DNA from: Candidatus Omnitrophota bacterium
Lineage (GTDB): Bacteria > Omnitrophota > Gorgyraeia > Aquiviventales > Aquiviventaceae
Length of the DNA: 42,242 nucleotides
Assembly: GCA_016209275.1 (NCBI GenBank)
Contig: JACQWM010000004.1
Location: 1 to 42,242, forward strand
Direction of reading: 5' to 3'
Shown one piece after another: positions 26,771 through 34,815 of the stretch. A program made the position numbers and the translations under genes. The number at the start of each line of letters is the position of its first letter. The first letter of the stretch is position 1. The notes under the pieces were generated by a model. That model had not been told where the DNA came from and made no database searches. It saw only the letters and a list, made by a program, of their open reading frames with translations.

Positions 26771-27400
26771 ATGAAGACGGCAGTGGAAGCGGCAACCGGG
26801 TTGGAGCTGATCGCGAGCGAGCTGGAAGACAGCGCGCAGACGAAGATCAAACTCAAGGAGCACGCCGAGGCGATCAATGCGATTGCCGCGGCGATGGTCA
26901 AGGCGTTGAGGCGCGGCGGCAAGATCGTGTTCTTTGGCAACGGGGGGAGCGCTGCGGATGCCCAGCACCTGGCGGCGGAGTTCGTGGGGCAATTCCACGA
27001 TGTGCGGCCAGGGTTGCCGGCGATGTCGCTGACGGTCAACACCTCGGTGCTGACGGCCATCGGCAACGATTTCTCCTTTGAGGAAATCTTCTCGCGGCAA
27101 GTCGAGGCGTTGGTGACGGCCGATGATGTCGCCGTCGCCATCAGCACCGGCGGCTATTCGCCGTTGGCGGGGAAATTTTCAAAGAATGTCGTCCGGGGCG
27201 TTGAAGAAGCCAAGAAAAAGGGCGCCACGACCGTGGGGCTGCTGGGGAAAAGCGGCGGACTCTTGGCGACGATGGTGGATCTACCGCTGGTGGTCCCCTC
27301 CCAGAATACGCAGCGGATCCAGGAGGCCCACATCACCATCGGACATATCCTCTGCACGCTGACTGAGAAGGGATTGGCTGAGGAGGGGGCCTCGGCCTAA
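26771..27400 (+). CDS. gmhA: Sedoheptulose-7-phosphate isomerase (GmhA)
   Basis: This 209-residue SIS-domain enzyme should turn sedoheptulose-7-phosphate into D-glycero-D-manno-heptose-7-phosphate, the entry step to all bacterial heptoses. GNGGSAADAQHLAAEFVG carries the phosphate loop and the metal ligands His and Glu four residues apart; IQEAHITIGHI supplies the C-terminal Gln and His eight residues apart. All four GmhA metal/catalytic positions are thus kept, unlike in the second SIS protein at 41490. GAGGAGG at 26753-26759 precedes the ATG. It feeds HddA at 19819. Confidence 0.92.
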   Translation: MKTAVEAATGLELIASELEDSAQTKIKLKEHAEAINAIAAAMVKALRRGGKIVFFGNGGSAADAQHLAAEFVGQFHDVRPGLPAMSLTVNTSVLTAIGNDFSFEEIFSRQVEALVTADDVAVAISTGGYSPLAGKFSKNVVRGVEEAKKKGATTVGLLGKSGGLLATMVDLPLVVPSQNTQRIQEAHITIGHILCTLTEKGLAEEGASA

Positions 27401-27404
27401 CCGC

Positions 27405-28352
27405 ATGCGAAGCGACGCGACGATCTACGTGGCAGGGCAAACCACGCTGCTCGGGGCGGCTATCGTGCGCGCGCTCAAGCGCCAGCGCTGCCTGCTCATT
27501 GAGGAGCGCGACCCTGATTTTTCCGATCGCGCAGCGGTCGACGCGTTTCTCCGCCGGACCTCGCCCGAGGCGATGATCATCGCCGCGGGAGCATCCGGGG
27601 GGATTCACGCCAACCAAGCCTTTCCTGCGGAGTTCATGCAGGATAACCTGCTGGTGGCGTGCCATCTCATCGACAGCGCCTATCGGCATGGGGTGGGCAA
27701 GCTGTTGTACTTGGGCAGCTCGTGCAGCTATCCGAAACACTGCCCTCAACCGATGCGGATTGAATCCCTGCTCACCGGGCCGCTGGAGCCCACGAATGCG
27801 CCGTATGCCGTGGCCAAGCTTGCCGGCATGACGTTGTGCCAGGCGTACCGCCAACAATTCGGGGCCATGTTCATCGTCGGCATTCCCGGCGATGCGTTTG
27901 GGCCGGGTGATGATTTCCACCCGGACCGGTCGCACGTCATCGCCTCACTCATCCGCAAGATGCACGAGGCGAAGGAGGGAGGGGCGGCCTCCGTCGAGGT
28001 GTGGGGGACCGGGCGGCCCCGGCGGGGCTTCATCTTCGCGGACGATTTGGCGAGCGCGTGCCTGTTCGTGTTGCGCGCGTATGAGGGTGCTGAGCCGATC
28101 AACATCGCCGGCGATTGGGATGTGTCCATCAAGGACGTGGCCGAGCTCATCAAAGAGGTGGTCGGGTTTTCAGGCGCGTTGCAGTTTAATGCGAGCAAGC
28201 CTGACGGCATTCCGGTCAAAGTGCTGGATGGGAGCCGGCTGTACCAGATGGGATGGCGGCCCCGACACACGATCCGGGAGGCGCTGTCAGCGACGTACCA
28301 ATGGTTTGTGGGCACGCAGCAGGAGATGCCGGCCGTAAGGAGTGGAGCATGA
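27405..28352 (+). CDS. fcl: GDP-L-fucose synthase-like epimerase/reductase (Fcl/ColC type)
   Basis: This 315-residue SDR follows the GDP-fucose synthase pattern: GASGGIHANQAFPAEFMQDN, LGSSCSYPKHCPQPM, EPTNAPYAVAKLAGM with the catalytic Tyr/Lys, and FGPGDDFHPDRSHVIASLI with the family His. The N-terminal glycine motif is altered: GQTTLLG where GxxGxxG is usual, so the middle Gly is Thr. ColC, which makes GDP-colitose from the ColD product, belongs to this same family, and the ColD-like DegT protein is at 17966. The real substrate could therefore be a 3-deoxy or heptose derivative rather than the fucose precursor. ATGA junction with the next gene. Confidence 0.83.
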   Translation: MRSDATIYVAGQTTLLGAAIVRALKRQRCLLIEERDPDFSDRAAVDAFLRRTSPEAMIIAAGASGGIHANQAFPAEFMQDNLLVACHLIDSAYRHGVGKLLYLGSSCSYPKHCPQPMRIESLLTGPLEPTNAPYAVAKLAGMTLCQAYRQQFGAMFIVGIPGDAFGPGDDFHPDRSHVIASLIRKMHEAKEGGAASVEVWGTGRPRRGFIFADDLASACLFVLRAYEGAEPINIAGDWDVSIKDVAELIKEVVGFSGALQFNASKPDGIPVKVLDGSRLYQMGWRPRHTIREALSATYQWFVGTQQEMPAVRSGA

Positions 28353-29338
28353 TCCAGTGCGAAGGCGGAGTGAAACTGAAGAAGCAAGAAGCCCTCGGGC
28401 TCTTCCGGAAGCTGCTGCTGGGCCGCCTGGTGGAAGAGCGCATCCGGAAAGAATATCCCTCGGATCAGATCAAGACGGCGGCGCATCTCGGCATCGGCGG
28501 AGAGGCGATTCCGGTGGGGGTGGGCCATTGCCTGCCGAAGGGGACCAAGGCGTTCGGAACGTATCGGAATCATGTGCTGTATTTGTCCATGTCGGATGAT
28601 GTGGATGGATTTTTCGCGGAAATGTACGGCCGCCTCACCGCGCCGGCAAAAGGCAAGGCTGGCTCCATGCATATGTGCTCGCCGGAGCACGGACTGATGG
28701 CGACGTCGGCGGTGGTGGGCACACCGATTCCGCTGGCGGCGGGTGCCGCCTTGGCCAGCGTCTACCGGCAATCTCGCGAGTTGGCCGTCGTCTTTTTCGG
28801 CGATGGCGCGGTTGAGGAAGGCGTGTTTTGGGAGACGTTGAATTTTGCGTCGCTGCGGCAGCTTCCGATGGTGTTCGTCTGCGAGGACAATGGGCTGGCC
28901 ATCCACACCCCGACATCGGAGCGGCAAGGGTTTCGCTCGATTCCGGAAGCGGTGGCGGGGTTCAACTGCCATGTCGCCAGCGGCGACGGCAGCGACCTGC
29001 AGGGCGTAATCGCTCTGACGCGCGAGATGCTCAAGCGCATGGCCGAGGAACCTAAGCCGGGATTCCTGCATTTGACCTATTTGCGGTTTCTCGAGCACGT
29101 AGGCCCTGGGGAAGATTTCCACATCGGCTACCGCCGTCGGCCGACCCCGGAAGAAGCGGAGCGGCTCGACCCGGTACGACGGTTTGAGAAAGAGTTGCTC
29201 CAAGACGGCTACTCTGAGCCAGAGCTGGAGGCGATTCGCATTGAGGTTGCACGGCAGATTGACCGCAGCGTGGCCCAGGCTCAGCAGGCCCCGCTACCAC
29301 CTGCGTCAGAACTCTACACGGATGTGGTGACGGGATGA
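28349..29338 (+). CDS. Thiamine-diphosphate E1 alpha subunit (pyruvate-dehydrogenase type), orphan
   Basis: This 329-residue protein is an E1 alpha homologue of 2-oxo acid dehydrogenases. The TPP/magnesium motif begins GDGAVEEG at residues 151-158 and ends in CEDNGLAIHTP. GKAGSMHM and YRNHVLYL are typical of pyruvate and acetoin E1 alpha subunits. The start ATG overlaps the previous stop as ATGA with AAGGAG just upstream. Its beta subunit follows with another ATGA, but no E2 lipoyl protein or E3 is encoded in the window. In avilamycin synthesis the similar pair AviB1/AviB2 was assigned to adding a two-carbon branch to a sugar; a like role is inferred here. Confidence 0.9.
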   Translation: MIQCEGGVKLKKQEALGLFRKLLLGRLVEERIRKEYPSDQIKTAAHLGIGGEAIPVGVGHCLPKGTKAFGTYRNHVLYLSMSDDVDGFFAEMYGRLTAPAKGKAGSMHMCSPEHGLMATSAVVGTPIPLAAGAALASVYRQSRELAVVFFGDGAVEEGVFWETLNFASLRQLPMVFVCEDNGLAIHTPTSERQGFRSIPEAVAGFNCHVASGDGSDLQGVIALTREMLKRMAEEPKPGFLHLTYLRFLEHVGPGEDFHIGYRRRPTPEEAERLDPVRRFEKELLQDGYSEPELEAIRIEVARQIDRSVAQAQQAPLPPASELYTDVVTG

Positions 29339-30381
29339 GCTCCAAGACGCTGACGTATCGTGAAGCGCTGAATCGCGCCCTGGTGAAAGAAATGGAGGCG
29401 GATCCGGACGTGTTTGTGTTCGGTCTTGACGTCCCTGACCACAAACGGATTTATGGCAGCACGAAGGGGCTCGTGGAGCAATTTGGCGCGCGGCGGGTGT
29501 TCGGCACGCCGCTGTCGGAAGAGGCGATGACCGGGGTGGCCTTAGGGGCAGCCTTGTCGGGTCTGCGGCCCATCCATGTGCATATCCGCGCAGACTTCAT
29601 GCTGCTGGGGATGAATCAAATCGCGAACATGGCGTCCAACCTGCGCTACATGAGCGGCGGGCGGTTGCGCCTCCCGCTCGTCATCCGGGCGATGATCGGC
29701 CGCGGCTGGGGCCAATCGGCGCAGCACAGCAAGTCGATGCACAGCATCTTCGCGCACTTTCCGGGATTAAAAGTGGTGCTGCCGACGACGCCGCAGGATG
29801 CGTACAGCTTGATGCGCTCCTCGATCCGAGACGACAATCCGGTGATTTTCCTCGAGCACCGCTGGCTCTACGACATCGCGGGCGAGGTTGATGAGGAGTG
29901 CGTGATTCCGTTGGGGCCGCCTGGAGTGCTTCGCGCAGGCGATGCGGCGACGGTCGTGGCGACGTCCTGGATGAACGTGGAGGCCGTGAAGGCCGCCGAG
30001 GTCTTGGCCAAGAAGCGAGGGATAGAGCTTGAGGTGATCGACGTCCGGACCGTTTCGCCGTTTCAGGAAGATGTGATTGCGGCCTCGGTGGAGAAGACCA
30101 AGCACTGCATCGTCGTCGACCACGACTGGGTCTTCTGCGGCTTCGGGGCTGAAGTGGCGGCACGGATCAGCCACCGGTGCTTTGGCTCATTGAAGCGCCC
30201 GGTGGAGCGGTTGGGGTATGCGCCGACTCCGTGCCCGACGACCCGGCCGCTGGAAACGTTGTTCTATCCATCGGCGGTGGAGATCATCCGGGTGGTGGAG
30301 CGGATGCTGGATCTTGGTCAAACCGACCTCAGCGACGAGTCATTCTACAGCTACGAACAGCGGTTCAAAGGGCCATTTTAA
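29335..30381 (+). CDS. Thiamine-diphosphate E1 beta subunit (transketolase-like), orphan
   Basis: This 348-residue partner of the preceding E1 alpha has LTYREALNRALVKEME at the N-terminus, FGTPLSEEAMTGVALGAAL with the glutamate that normally activates the thiazolium, the pyrimidine-binding region, and the C-terminal domain with EVIDVRTVSPFQED. These mark a complete beta subunit about 20 residues longer than usual. Together the pair should form an alpha2-beta2 decarboxylase making hydroxyethyl-TPP from pyruvate. Without E2, the C2 unit would go to another acceptor, such as a keto sugar from the neighbouring SDR and DegT enzymes. Junction with the next gene is TAATG. Confidence 0.9.
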   Translation: MSSKTLTYREALNRALVKEMEADPDVFVFGLDVPDHKRIYGSTKGLVEQFGARRVFGTPLSEEAMTGVALGAALSGLRPIHVHIRADFMLLGMNQIANMASNLRYMSGGRLRLPLVIRAMIGRGWGQSAQHSKSMHSIFAHFPGLKVVLPTTPQDAYSLMRSSIRDDNPVIFLEHRWLYDIAGEVDEECVIPLGPPGVLRAGDAATVVATSWMNVEAVKAAEVLAKKRGIELEVIDVRTVSPFQEDVIAASVEKTKHCIVVDHDWVFCGFGAEVAARISHRCFGSLKRPVERLGYAPTPCPTTRPLETLFYPSAVEIIRVVERMLDLGQTDLSDESFYSYEQRFKGPF

Positions 30382-31322
30382 TGGACGCCATCGACCAGCT
30401 GACCGACACGGCTGCGGTCATCGAGCCCAAGGCCGCGCGAGCTCGAGGCCAGCTGCGGGCCATGTGGGTTGCCCTGCGTCCTGAGCAATGGGTGAAGAAC
30501 CTCTTTGTCGCCGCCCCGTTGTTCTTTTCGCAGCGCTTAGGAGTCTCTGGCGCTGTCGAAGCGACCCTGGCGGCGATCGCGTTGTTCTGCGCGATGAGCA
30601 GCTCGGTGTATCTGTTGAATGACATCGTGGACCGCGAGCAGGATCACGTGCATCCGCGCAAACGGTTTCGCCCGATTGCGGCTGGCGAACTCTCGGTGAG
30701 CACGGCGCGGCTGATGATGGTGGTCCTTTGGCTTGCGGCGTTGCTCGGCAGTGTGAGGTTGTCTGCCGGCTTTGCCGGTGTGCTGATGGCCTATTGGGCG
30801 CTGAATTTCTGCTACAGCCGCTGGCTGAAACATCAGGTGATCGTGGATGTGTTCGTCGTGGCCGCAGGCTATTTGCTGCGCGTGCTCGCCGGGGCGGCTG
30901 TGATTCACGGCGCGGTCAGCACGTGGCTGCTCATCTGCACGACGCTGCTGGCCCTCTTCATTGGATTTTGCAAGCGGCGCTCGGAGTTGACCCTGCTGGC
31001 CCATGAGGCTCCGGGGCATCGGCAAGTCTTGGATGAGTATACCGTGCCGTTTCTGGACATGATGATCGGCATCGTTACCTCCGCCGCCATCGTCAGCTAC
31101 CTCCTCTATACGGCCAGCGATGAGGTGGCCCGGCAGTTTCATGCCCCTGGCCCGGTGGTGACCGCGCCCTTTGTGCTCTACGGATTTTTTCGCTACCTCT
31201 ATTTGGTGTATCAACGGCAGGAAGGCGGCGATCCGATCCAGCTGCTGCTGACGGATCGCCCCATGCAGATGACGGTGATGTTCTGGGTGGCCGCGGCCGG
31301 CGTCATGTTGTATTGGAGGTGA
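30381..31322 (+). CDS. UbiA-family prenyltransferase, decaprenyl-phosphate phosphoribosyltransferase-like
   Basis: This 313-residue inner-membrane protein has about eight hydrophobic helices. The first Asp-rich motif is NDIVDREQD (residues 80-88) followed by HPRKRFRPIAAGEL, a pattern shared by DPPR synthases such as mycobacterial UbiA and rhizobial NoeC. EQWVKNLFVAAPLFF near residue 30 also fits that subgroup. DPPR synthases put phosphoribose on a polyprenyl phosphate, leading to lipid-linked D-ribose or D-arabinofuranose. The usual DprE1/DprE2 epimerase pair is not obvious, although several unassigned SDRs are near. ATG 30381 is preferred over an extension into the E1 beta gene. Confidence 0.83.
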   Translation: MDAIDQLTDTAAVIEPKAARARGQLRAMWVALRPEQWVKNLFVAAPLFFSQRLGVSGAVEATLAAIALFCAMSSSVYLLNDIVDREQDHVHPRKRFRPIAAGELSVSTARLMMVVLWLAALLGSVRLSAGFAGVLMAYWALNFCYSRWLKHQVIVDVFVVAAGYLLRVLAGAAVIHGAVSTWLLICTTLLALFIGFCKRRSELTLLAHEAPGHRQVLDEYTVPFLDMMIGIVTSAAIVSYLLYTASDEVARQFHAPGPVVTAPFVLYGFFRYLYLVYQRQEGGDPIQLLLTDRPMQMTVMFWVAAAGVMLYWR

Positions 31323-31329
31323 CCTCGAC

Positions 31330-32262
31330 ATGCGCATCCTTGTGACGGGCGGTGCCGGCTACCTGGGATCGATGCTCGTGCCCGCGCTGTTGTCGGAAGG
31401 GCACGAGGTCACGGTCGTCGACAATTTCCTGTACGACCAACCCTCGCTGCTGGATTGCTGCCATCAGCGCACCCTGACGATTGTGCGAGGCGACGCGCGA
31501 GATGAGGCGCTCATGCGCCGGCTGCTGAGCGGCATGGACGTCGTGCTGCCGCTGGCGTGCCTGACCGGGGCTCCGCTGTGCGATAAAGATCCTTTGGAGG
31601 CGAAGAGCGTCAACCTCGATGCGATCCTGATGCTGCTCAAACTCCGGCAGCCCCAGCAGCGCATCATGTATCCGACGACGAACAGCGGCTACGGCATCGG
31701 GCAAGACGGCATTCATTGCACGGAGGAGACTCCGCTGAGGCCGATTTCGGTGTACGGCCGGTTGAAAGTGGAGGCGGAGCAAGCGGTGCTCGCCGCGGGC
31801 CATAGCCTGACGTACCGGCTGGCCACGGTCTTCGGCATCAGCCCGCGGATGCGGCTGGATTTGCTCGTCAATGATTTCGTCTACCGCGCCGTGACCGATG
31901 GAGCCATCGTCCTGTTCCAGGCGCACTTTAAGCGCAACTACATCCATATCCGCGATGTGGCGCGGGTCTTCCTGCATGGCCTCAGCCATTTTGATCAGAT
32001 GCAGGGGCAGGCGTACAACGTCGGGCTCTCCGACGCCAATCTGTCCAAGCGAGAGCTGTGCGAGGAAATCAAGAAGCAGGTTCCCGGCTTGTATTTCACC
32101 GAGGCGGAAATCGGCGAAGATACAGACAAGCGCAACTACATCGTGAGCAATGAGAAAATCGAGCGCACGGGATTTGCGCCGCAGGTGTCGCTGCGCGCCG
32201 GGATCGCCGAGCTGATCAAAGGCTATCAAATTATTCGTCGCAACGAGTATGCCAATGTGTGA
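31330..32262 (+). CDS. Divergent SDR epimerase/dehydratase with NSGYG motif
   Basis: This 310-residue SDR has TGGAGYLGSMLVPALL, VDNFLYDQPSLLD, and PLACLTGAPLCDKDP. The motif before the catalytic Tyr reads YPTTNSGYGIG instead of SSxxVYG, and the Tyr/Lys pair is in VYGRLKVEAE. YIHIRDVARVFLHGL and KRNYIVSNEKIERTGF follow. I cannot assign a sugar. It stands seven bases after the UbiA gene and shortly before a radical SAM gene, so it may modify a sugar on a lipid carrier or the E1 product. Confidence 0.75.
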   Translation: MRILVTGGAGYLGSMLVPALLSEGHEVTVVDNFLYDQPSLLDCCHQRTLTIVRGDARDEALMRRLLSGMDVVLPLACLTGAPLCDKDPLEAKSVNLDAILMLLKLRQPQQRIMYPTTNSGYGIGQDGIHCTEETPLRPISVYGRLKVEAEQAVLAAGHSLTYRLATVFGISPRMRLDLLVNDFVYRAVTDGAIVLFQAHFKRNYIHIRDVARVFLHGLSHFDQMQGQAYNVGLSDANLSKRELCEEIKKQVPGLYFTEAEIGEDTDKRNYIVSNEKIERTGFAPQVSLRAGIAELIKGYQIIRRNEYANV

Positions 32263-32271
32263 GGAGATGGG

Positions 32272-33795
32272 ATGATGCCGCTTAACGTCGTGCTGGTCAA
32301 TCCGGGGAGCCGCACGCAGATCTACCAGGGCTTAAGCAATACGCTCACCGCGATTGAGCCGCCGGTTTGGGCCGGACTGATGGCGACATTTTTGCGCCGG
32401 CGGGGCTTTTCCGTCGCCATCATTGACGCTGAAGCCGAAGAGCTGACCCCGCAGCAGGTGGCGGATCGCCTGGCTCTGCTTCAGCCTCGCCTGACCGCCG
32501 TGGTCGTCTATGGCCATCAGCCCTCCGCCTCAACGCAGAACATGACCGCGGCTGGGGCGACGTGCACCGCCATCAAACAGGCCGGGGTGGACACGACGGT
32601 GTGCTTAGTCGGCGGCCATGTGGCCGCCCTGCCGCAGCAGACGCTGCGCGAAGAGGACGCGGATTACGTCGGCGGCGGAGAAGGGCTCTATACGCTGCTG
32701 GACCTGGCAAGTGCGCTGGCGTCGTCCTCGACCATCGATCCTCGGAAGATTCGCGGCCTCTGGTGGCGGGAGGGGAGCGGCATCCACAGCAATCCCTCCG
32801 CCCCCCTCGTCAAACAGCTTGATGAGGAGATGCCGGAGATCGCCTGGGATCTGCTGCCGATGGAGAAGTACCGCGCCCACAACTGGCACTGTTTCGATGG
32901 GTTGGTGCGGCAACCGTACGCGGCGATTTACACGACCCTGGGCTGCCCCTACCACTGCACGTTCTGCTGCATCCAAGCACCGTTTAAGAGCGGCGAGAAG
33001 GAGCTCGGGTACAAGGACTCCGTCAACAGTTACCGGTTTTGGAGCATCCCGAAGGTCATCGCGCAGATCGACCGGCTCGTGAACGAGTACGGCGTGCGCA
33101 ACATCAAGATCGCGGATGAAATGTTCGTCTTAAATCCGCGGCACGTCGTGGGAATCTGCGAGGCGATCATCGAGCGGGGCTACGACCTCAACATTTGGGC
33201 CTACACCCGCGTGGACACGGTCCGCGAAGACATGATCGAGAAGCTTAAAGCGGCCGGGGTCAACTGGCTCGCGTTCGGGATCGAAGCGGCCAATGCCCGG
33301 GTGCGCGATGACGTGCAGAAAGGCATCGGGGAGGAGGACATCGCCAAGACCATCCGCCGGGTCCAAGCAGCCGGGATTCACGTGATCGGCAATTACATCT
33401 TCGGGTTGCCTGAAGATGATCTCTCCACGATGCAGGAAACCTTGGATCTGGCCCTTGAGCTCAACTGCGAGTTTGCGAATTTTTACTCGGCCATGGCGTA
33501 TCCGGGTAGCGCGCTGTATGACGCGGCGTTGAAGGAGGGGTGGCGGCTGCCCGAGCGGTGGTCCGGCTATTCCCAGCATGCGGTGGATACGCTGCCGCTG
33601 CCGACGAAGCATCTTTCCGGCGCTGAGGTGCTCAAGTTTCGGGATCACGCGTTTCACGTCTATTTCTCCAACCCGCGGTATCTGGAGATGGTCGAGCGGA
33701 AGTTCGGATCCAAGACCGCAGCGCACATCAACGAGATGGTGTCGCATCGCCTCATCCGGCAACAGACGGTCACTCAGGAAATCACCGCTCGATGA
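32272..33795 (+). CDS. B12-binding radical SAM protein 1
   Basis: This 507-residue protein starts with a cobalamin-binding Rossmann-like domain (about residues 1-165, ending in GGHVAALPQQTL and YVGGGEGLYTLL), then a radical SAM core whose iron-sulfur ligands are C225, C229 and C232 in GCPYHCTFCC. FGIEAANARVRDDVQKG and IFGLPEDDLSTMQETL are standard parts of the barrel. The layout is that of class B radical SAM methylases and related enzymes, which methylate unactivated carbons or do other radical steps. GAGGAG at 32261-32266 serves ATG 32272 or the next ATG at 32275. A target on a sugar or lipid carrier is inferred only from neighbours. Confidence 0.87.
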   Translation: MMPLNVVLVNPGSRTQIYQGLSNTLTAIEPPVWAGLMATFLRRRGFSVAIIDAEAEELTPQQVADRLALLQPRLTAVVVYGHQPSASTQNMTAAGATCTAIKQAGVDTTVCLVGGHVAALPQQTLREEDADYVGGGEGLYTLLDLASALASSSTIDPRKIRGLWWREGSGIHSNPSAPLVKQLDEEMPEIAWDLLPMEKYRAHNWHCFDGLVRQPYAAIYTTLGCPYHCTFCCIQAPFKSGEKELGYKDSVNSYRFWSIPKVIAQIDRLVNEYGVRNIKIADEMFVLNPRHVVGICEAIIERGYDLNIWAYTRVDTVREDMIEKLKAAGVNWLAFGIEAANARVRDDVQKGIGEEDIAKTIRRVQAAGIHVIGNYIFGLPEDDLSTMQETLDLALELNCEFANFYSAMAYPGSALYDAALKEGWRLPERWSGYSQHAVDTLPLPTKHLSGAEVLKFRDHAFHVYFSNPRYLEMVERKFGSKTAAHINEMVSHRLIRQQTVTQEITAR

Positions 33796-34814
33796 TCATT
33801 AGCAGAACGCCATTTCGCATCTCGCTCTTCGGGGGCGGCACGGATTATCCCGCGTGGTATCGCGAGCGCGGGGGTGCCGTGCTCGTGACCACTATGAACA
33901 AGTACTGCTATCTCTCGTGCCGGTGGCTGCCGCCGTTTTTTGACTACGCCAGCCGGGTTGTCTGGTCGCAGATCGAGCTGGTGAACGATGCCTCTAAGAT
34001 CCAGCATCCGGTGGTCCGGGAGACGCTGAAATTTCTCAACATCACGCAGGGTGTTGAGCTCCACCATACCGGAGATCTGCCAGCGCGGACGGGCTTAGGC
34101 TCAAGCTCCTCATTTACCGTTGGCCTGCTGCACGCCCTGTATGGGCTCAAGGGAATGATGCCCAGCAAAGCCCAGCTCGCCCGCGATGCCATTCATGTGG
34201 AGCAGGAGCGGCTCAACGAACATGTCGGATGCCAGGACCAGGTGATCACCGCCTTCGGCGGATTGAATCGCATCGAATTTCTGCGGGATGGCACGTTTCA
34301 CGTCTCGCCCGTCATGCTGGCGGAGGATCGCCTCGCGGAGCTCCAAGACCATCTCATGCTGTTTTTCACCGGGGTCTCCCGCAATGCGTCTGAGATCGCC
34401 GCGGAGCAGATCAAGGCGACCGAGCGCAAGGTCGCCGAACTGCAGCGGATGCACCAGATGGTGGATGAAGCGATTCGCCTGCTGCAGGGGACGGAGGACA
34501 TCGCAGTACTCGGCCGCCTGCTCCATGACGGATGGCAGCTGAAGAAGAGCCTGACCGACCGAATCTCCACGGCGCAGATCGACGAGATGTACGACGCGGC
34601 TCTCCGGGCCGGGGCGATCGGCGGCAAGCTACTGGGGGCTGGCGGGGGCGGGTTTTTCCTGGTGTTCGCCAGGCCCACAGATCATGAGCGCGTGAGCGAA
34701 GCGCTCCGCGATCTGCTGCATGTGCCGTTTCGGTTCGAGCACGCAGGCAGCCGAATTATTTTTTACGAGCCGCAAGAAGTTCCCGAGCGAGAACGCATCA
34801 CCACTGGGACGTGA
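33792..34814 (+). CDS. GHMP kinase 2 (HddA-like paralogue)
   Basis: This 340-residue kinase shares with HddA the start RTPFRISLFGGGTDYPAWY, the ATP loop LPARTGLGSSSSFTVGLL, and the third motif KLLGAGGGGFFLVF. It differs from the kinase at 19819 over the substrate-binding middle, for example PPFFDYASRVVWS after the third strand. It may use another heptose phosphate or sugar phosphate. The SIS protein at 41490 and nucleotidyltransferase at 42092 could be its partners, mirroring the first heptose set. ATGA junction with the radical SAM gene. Confidence 0.85.
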   Translation: MIISRTPFRISLFGGGTDYPAWYRERGGAVLVTTMNKYCYLSCRWLPPFFDYASRVVWSQIELVNDASKIQHPVVRETLKFLNITQGVELHHTGDLPARTGLGSSSSFTVGLLHALYGLKGMMPSKAQLARDAIHVEQERLNEHVGCQDQVITAFGGLNRIEFLRDGTFHVSPVMLAEDRLAELQDHLMLFFTGVSRNASEIAAEQIKATERKVAELQRMHQMVDEAIRLLQGTEDIAVLGRLLHDGWQLKKSLTDRISTAQIDEMYDAALRAGAIGGKLLGAGGGGFFLVFARPTDHERVSEALRDLLHVPFRFEHAGSRIIFYEPQEVPERERITTGT

Positions 34815-34815
34815 C

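Noticed and set aside
27746-29203. Long reverse-strand open frame of 485 codons
   Set aside because: It lies antisense to the fucose-synthase-like and E1 alpha genes, which have clear motifs; His/Arg/Gln-rich composition is typical of a GC-rich antisense shadow.
28349-30381. Housekeeping pyruvate dehydrogenase operon
   Set aside because: No E2 or E3 follows; the genes before and after are sugar and prenyl enzymes joined by ATGA/TAATG overlaps.
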